From Prochlorococcus sp. AG-409-D09 (GTDB taxonomy: Bacteria > Cyanobacteriota > Cyanobacteriia > PCC-6307 > Cyanobiaceae): a DNA stretch of 64,000 nucleotides. Location of the stretch: contig QCJQ01000004.1 in NCBI GenBank assembly GCA_003215935.1, forward strand, positions 1-64,000, given 5' to 3'. Within the stretch, counting starts at the first letter, position 1. Each line of letters starts with the position of its first letter. Position numbers and translations under genes: made by a program. Positions 59,926 to 64,000 of the stretch are shown here, in pieces. The notes below the pieces were generated by a model. That model saw only the letters and a list, made by a program, of their open reading frames with translations. It was not told the origin of the DNA and did no database searches.

Positions 59926-61302
59926 TTAATTATTGAATGCCAATTTCAATGCTTCATTTATTTTAGAAGCCTTTAATATTTTAATTTTGTTATTATTTTT
60001 GATAATATTTACTTTACTCTCATTGGGGATAATTACTCTTGTAAAGCCTAATCTCATTGCTTCTTGAATTCTTTGATGTATTTGTCTTACAGGTCTTAAT
60101 TGCCCACCTAAACCAATTTCTCCTATTAGTATTGTTCCAGAAGGTATTTGAATACTTTTAAAACTTGAGACTATTGCTGTTGCAATGCCTAGATCAGCTC
60201 CTGGCTCTTCTACATTTATGCCTCCTACAACAGCTAAATAGCAATCATGACGAGATAAAGCTAAAGACATATTTTTTTCAATAACCGCTAAGATCTGATG
60301 TAGACGGTTGCTTTCAACACCAGTGGCTGTTCTTCTAGGATTTGGATAGGATGTTGTATTAATTAGTGCTTGTATTTCAATAGCTAAGGGCCTTGCTCCT
60401 TCACAAGTCATAATTGTTGCCACGCCATTAGCTTGTTCGTTACTTAGAAATAATTCACTAGGGTTTTTGACTTCTATTAAACCTTCTCCTTCCATTTCAA
60501 ATACAGCTAATTCATTAGTTGCACCAAATCTGTTTTTTATTGCTCTTAATAATCTATGACTTGCAAATCGATCTCCTTCAAAAGTTAGAACGGCATCTAC
60601 TAAGTGTTCAAGAACTTTTGGACCAGCAAGAATTCCTTCTTTAGTAACATGACCAACAATAATCAGAGCTATATTTCTTTTTTTTGCTATTCGTTGTAAA
60701 GCTGCAGAGCATTCGCGTACCTGTGTAACTGATCCTGCCCCACTTGAAAGATTGCAATCTTGTAGAGCTTGAATACTGTCAATTATTGCAACTTGAGGTT
60801 TTAGAGAATCTAATTCGTCTATAACTGCATCTAAATCTGTTTCCGCAAGTAAATGAAGATTGGATTCCGAGCCTTGTAATCTGTTCCATCTAAGTCTGAC
60901 CTGTTCGGCCGATTCTTCTGCTGTTACATATAAAATAGTTTCTTTTAATGCCATTGCAGCAGCACTTTGTAATAGCAGAGTGCTTTTTCCTATCCCTGGA
61001 TCCCCTCCTACTAATACAAGTGAACCTGGGACTAAGCCCCCACCAAGAACATTGTCAAATTCTTTGTAGCCACTAGACATTCTTTGAATCACTTCCTTCT
61101 TTACGGATGTGATTGGCTCTGATCTTTTTTGTTCTGATGAGTGACGAAAACTTGATTTTTTTGTTGCGTTTTTTCGAATTATTGATGAGATTTTTTCCTC
61201 AATAATTGAGTTCCATTCTCCGCAACTCGTGCACCTGCCAAAGAATTGTCGCGTTTCGGCACCGCAATTTTGGCATACATAAATAGAGACAGATCGAGAC
61301 AC
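59926..61302 (-). CDS. radA: DNA repair protein RadA
   Basis: C4 zinc finger CQNCGAETRQFFGRCTSCGEWNSI, GGDPGIGKSTLLLQ, KNRFGATNELAVFEM. Confidence 0.95.
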   Translation of the reverse strand: MSRSVSIYVCQNCGAETRQFFGRCTSCGEWNSIIEEKISSIIRKNATKKSSFRHSSEQKRSEPITSVKKEVIQRMSSGYKEFDNVLGGGLVPGSLVLVGGDPGIGKSTLLLQSAAAMALKETILYVTAEESAEQVRLRWNRLQGSESNLHLLAETDLDAVIDELDSLKPQVAIIDSIQALQDCNLSSGAGSVTQVRECSAALQRIAKKRNIALIIVGHVTKEGILAGPKVLEHLVDAVLTFEGDRFASHRLLRAIKNRFGATNELAVFEMEGEGLIEVKNPSELFLSNEQANGVATIMTCEGARPLAIEIQALINTTSYPNPRRTATGVESNRLHQILAVIEKNMSLALSRHDCYLAVVGGINVEEPGADLGIATAIVSSFKSIQIPSGTILIGEIGLGGQLRPVRQIHQRIQEAMRLGFTRVIIPNESKVNIIKNNNKIKILKASKINEALKLAFNN

Positions 61303-61408
61303 TTAGTTGTGTAAAGGAAGTTGGCTGTAGTTGAATAATAAAGATCTAAAAATAAGCCTGTTCATGGACTTGTATAAGATCACTTTAAGCCGCCTCAGCT
61401 AAAACCAC

Positions 61409-62155
61409 ATGACGGCCACCAGTCCATCTAAGGAAACGATCCTCGTGGCTGACGATGAGGCCAGTATCCGTAGGATATTGGAAACTCGTCTTTCAATGAT
61501 CGGTTATCAAGTCCTCACTGCATGTGATGGTAATGAGGCTTTAGCTCTTTTTAGAAATAATGAACCTGATTTGGTGGTTTTAGACATCATGATGCCTAAA
61601 ATGGATGGCTATGGAGTAATCCAAGAATTAAGAAAAGAGTCGGATGTTCCAATAGTCATGCTTACAGCTTTGGGGGATGTGGCAGATAGAATTACGGGAC
61701 TAGAGTTAGGAGCAGATGATTATGTTGTTAAGCCTTTTAGCCCTAAAGAGTTGGAGGCTAGAATTAGATGTGTTTTACGTAGAGTAGAGAAAGAGCAAAT
61801 TGCAGGCTTACCTAATTCAGGTGTTATATCCGTAACTAATTTACGTATAGATACTAATAAGAGACAGGTTTATAGATCTGATGAACGTATTAGATTAACT
61901 GGAATGGAATTTAGTTTATTAGAACTATTAGTAAGTAGATCAGGTGAGCCTTTTAGTCGAGGGGAAATTTTAAAAGAAGTATGGGGTTATACCCCAGAAA
62001 GGCATGTAGATACAAGGGTGGTTGATGTTCATATTTCAAGATTGAGATCTAAATTGGAAGATGATCCTGCTAATCCCGAGTTAATTCTTACTGCAAGAGG
62101 TACTGGATATTTATTTCAGCGAATAGTTGACTCAATGTCTCCAGATTTAATTTAA
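61409..62155 (+). CDS. rpaB: OmpR-type response regulator RpaB
   Basis: ETILVADDEASIRRILETRLSMIGYQVLTACDGNEAL...LVVLDIMMPKMDGYGV...EVWGYTPERHVDTRVVDVHISRLRSKLE. Confidence 0.92.
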   Translation: MTATSPSKETILVADDEASIRRILETRLSMIGYQVLTACDGNEALALFRNNEPDLVVLDIMMPKMDGYGVIQELRKESDVPIVMLTALGDVADRITGLELGADDYVVKPFSPKELEARIRCVLRRVEKEQIAGLPNSGVISVTNLRIDTNKRQVYRSDERIRLTGMEFSLLELLVSRSGEPFSRGEILKEVWGYTPERHVDTRVVDVHISRLRSKLEDDPANPELILTARGTGYLFQRIVDSMSPDLI

Positions 62156-62162
62156 AAAGGAA

Positions 62163-63482
62163 GTGCAAAACTCATCTCAAAATAGGACTAATCGTTCAAA
62201 AGCAATAAGGCGTTTGGTGATTTGGTATAGACGTAATTCTGCCGTTACTACTCTTGTAGATACAGCTGCAAATTCTGCATCTGCGGCAAGTAATGTTGCT
62301 GGTACGGTTGTATCGAATGCGGGGTCAGTAGTAACTAGTGCGGGATCTATTGCAAGAAGCACATTGCAGCCATTGGTTTTTGATCCACTGCGAAGATTAC
62401 AAAGCAATGAAAATGGTTTTGAGAAAATTTCAATACAGGACTCTGAAAGATTATGGGTTGCAGTTGATGGAATGGGTGGAGATTATGCTCCTGAATCAAT
62501 TCTAGAAGGATGTTTAAAAGCCATTTCCAGACTCCCTTTAAAGATTAAGTTTGTTGGTGAAATTCAGAAGATAAATACAGCAGCAGAAAATGCTGGTTTA
62601 AATGAAGCTCTTTTAGGAGCTATTGATTCTGGCAATTTTCAATTAGTTCCTAGTGGCATTTCTGTTGGAATGGATGAAGAGGCAACAGTTGTAAGAAAAA
62701 AAAGAGATGCAAGCATAAATATTGCTATGGATTTGGTTAAAAAAGGAGAAGCTTTGGCAGTTTATTCTGCTGGAAATTCAGGAGCATTAATGGCATCAGC
62801 CATATTTCGTTTAGGTAGATTGAAGGGCATAGACCGACCTGCTATAGGTGCATTATTCCCTACTAAAGACCCTGGGCAACCAGTTTTAGTACTTGATGTT
62901 GGTGCCAATATGGATTGCAAACCCGCTTATTTACATCACTTTGCTCTATTGGGAAATATTTATTGTCGTGATGTTTTACAAGTTAATCATCCTCGTATTG
63001 GGCTTCTAAATATTGGGGAAGAGTCTTGTAAAGGTAATGATCTTTCTTTACGCAGTTATGAACTCCTGAGCTCTGATAAAAGATTTAACTTTGAAGGTAA
63101 TTGTGAAGGTAGAGATGTTCTTTCTGGTCAATTTGATGTAGTTGTATGTGATGGGTTTACAGGGAATATTTTATTGAAATTTCTTGAGTCGGTTGGCAGT
63201 GTTTTACTTGATGTATTGCGTGCTGAATTGCCTAGGGGGAGAAGGGGAAAAGTTGGCTCAGCATTTTTAAGAAGTAATTTGAAAAGGATTAAAAAACGAT
63301 TAGACCATGCTGAACATGGTGGTGCTCTTTTATTAGGTGTTAACGGTATATGTGTTATTGGTCATGGGAGTAGTAAAGCTTTATCTGTAGTAAGTGCTCT
63401 TCGTATTGCCCATTCGGCTGCAAGTCATGGTGTCATGGAAGATCTTGCAAAGCTTCAAGATTCTGAGATTTTAAGTGTTTGA
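62163..63482 (+). CDS. plsX: Phosphate acyltransferase PlsX with N-terminal extension
   Basis: Core VAVDGMGGDYAPESILEGC from about aa 99; NIGEESCKGND; VVVCDGFTGNILLK. Confidence 0.92.
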   Translation: MQNSSQNRTNRSKAIRRLVIWYRRNSAVTTLVDTAANSASAASNVAGTVVSNAGSVVTSAGSIARSTLQPLVFDPLRRLQSNENGFEKISIQDSERLWVAVDGMGGDYAPESILEGCLKAISRLPLKIKFVGEIQKINTAAENAGLNEALLGAIDSGNFQLVPSGISVGMDEEATVVRKKRDASINIAMDLVKKGEALAVYSAGNSGALMASAIFRLGRLKGIDRPAIGALFPTKDPGQPVLVLDVGANMDCKPAYLHHFALLGNIYCRDVLQVNHPRIGLLNIGEESCKGNDLSLRSYELLSSDKRFNFEGNCEGRDVLSGQFDVVVCDGFTGNILLKFLESVGSVLLDVLRAELPRGRRGKVGSAFLRSNLKRIKKRLDHAEHGGALLLGVNGICVIGHGSSKALSVVSALRIAHSAASHGVMEDLAKLQDSEILSV

Positions 63483-63536
63483 TTTTTTCTGGACCATAGT
63501 TGTGTTTGACTTGTTTAACGTTCTCATGATTTCTCT

Positions 63537-64000
63537 TTGACTAGAACGCCCACAAGCCATTTTGGAGTATTACTTGTAGGTAGTGGTAGTGCCACCCCTT
63601 CACAAGTTATAAGTAATGATCAGCTTGGTAAACGGGTTGATACTAGTGATGAATGGATAAAAAGCAGGACAGGTATTGCTCAAAGAAGAGTTATATCTAA
63701 TCATGAAACATTGCATGGCTTGTCGGCTAAAGCCGCTCAAAAAGCCATGAGTATGGCCAATTGGGAACCGGAAGATATTGATCTATTGGTTCTTGCTACC
63801 TCAACGCCAGATGATTTGTTTGGTTCTGCAACCCAAGTGCAGGCTGAGTTGGGGGCTAAAAATGCTGTAGCTTTTGATTTAACTGCAGCTTGTAGTGGTT
63901 TTCTTTTTGCAATGATTACAGTTTCACAATTTTTAAGAACTGGGTCTATGAAGAGAGCATTGGTAATAGGAGCTGATCAATTATCCAGATGGGTCGATTG
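63537..64000 (+). CDS. fabH: 3-oxoacyl-ACP synthase III (partial at window edge)
   Basis: From TTG at 63537: LTRTPTSHFGVLLVGSGSATPSQVISND...DTSDEWIKSRTGIAQRR...FDLTAACSGFLFA; start codon uncertain. Confidence 0.9.
   Translation, partial: MTRTPTSHFGVLLVGSGSATPSQVISNDQLGKRVDTSDEWIKSRTGIAQRRVISNHETLHGLSAKAAQKAMSMANWEPEDIDLLVLATSTPDDLFGSATQVQAELGAKNAVAFDLTAACSGFLFAMITVSQFLRTGSMKRALVIGADQLSRWVD

Noticed and set aside
1-64000. CRISPR arrays, IS elements, prophage or defence cassettes
   Set aside because: No spaced direct-repeat array, transposase, integrase or phage structural gene recognised anywhere.

Overview
The window reads as a compact, AT-rich picocyanobacterial chromosome segment, most likely Prochlorococcus. 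That call rests on gene content and order and AT bias recognised by eye; no search was run. Nearly all of it is core genome: sufBCDS with divergent sufR, pgm, a rarA fusion, hetI-like PPTase, bcp, coaX, cysH, an SLC13/KtrB/KtrA transport block, anmK, ABC-F, HtrA, an hli gene, xseAB, TolC-like, nadB, VKOR, a PetL candidate, tandem PTPS, aroK, rbfA, nagZ, hemD, crtQ, ndhO, cysK, tRNA-Asn(GTT), rpaA, holB, tmk, a Cu-type P-ATPase, ycf3, radA, rpaB, plsX and fabH (partial). I see no CRISPR array, IS element, prophage or defence island. The best candidates for something undescribed are non-coding: (1) a nested ~106-nt predicted RNA fold directly upstream of the Shine-Dalgarno of the DUF4912-like gene (6122-6227), with a second copy of its closing-strand sequence upstream; (2) a perfect 15-bp hairpin in a divergent promoter region (23951-23982); (3) two long dyads between sufB and sufR; (4) a roughly 1-kb gene-poor tract after tRNA-Asn containing hairpins and a frameshifted ORF remnant. 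Secondary protein-level points are a 7-residue-repeat N-terminal extension on PlsX, tandem PTPS next to a RibD-C reductase, and a RarA-methyltransferase-like fusion. All folds were paired by hand and need computational and comparative testing.
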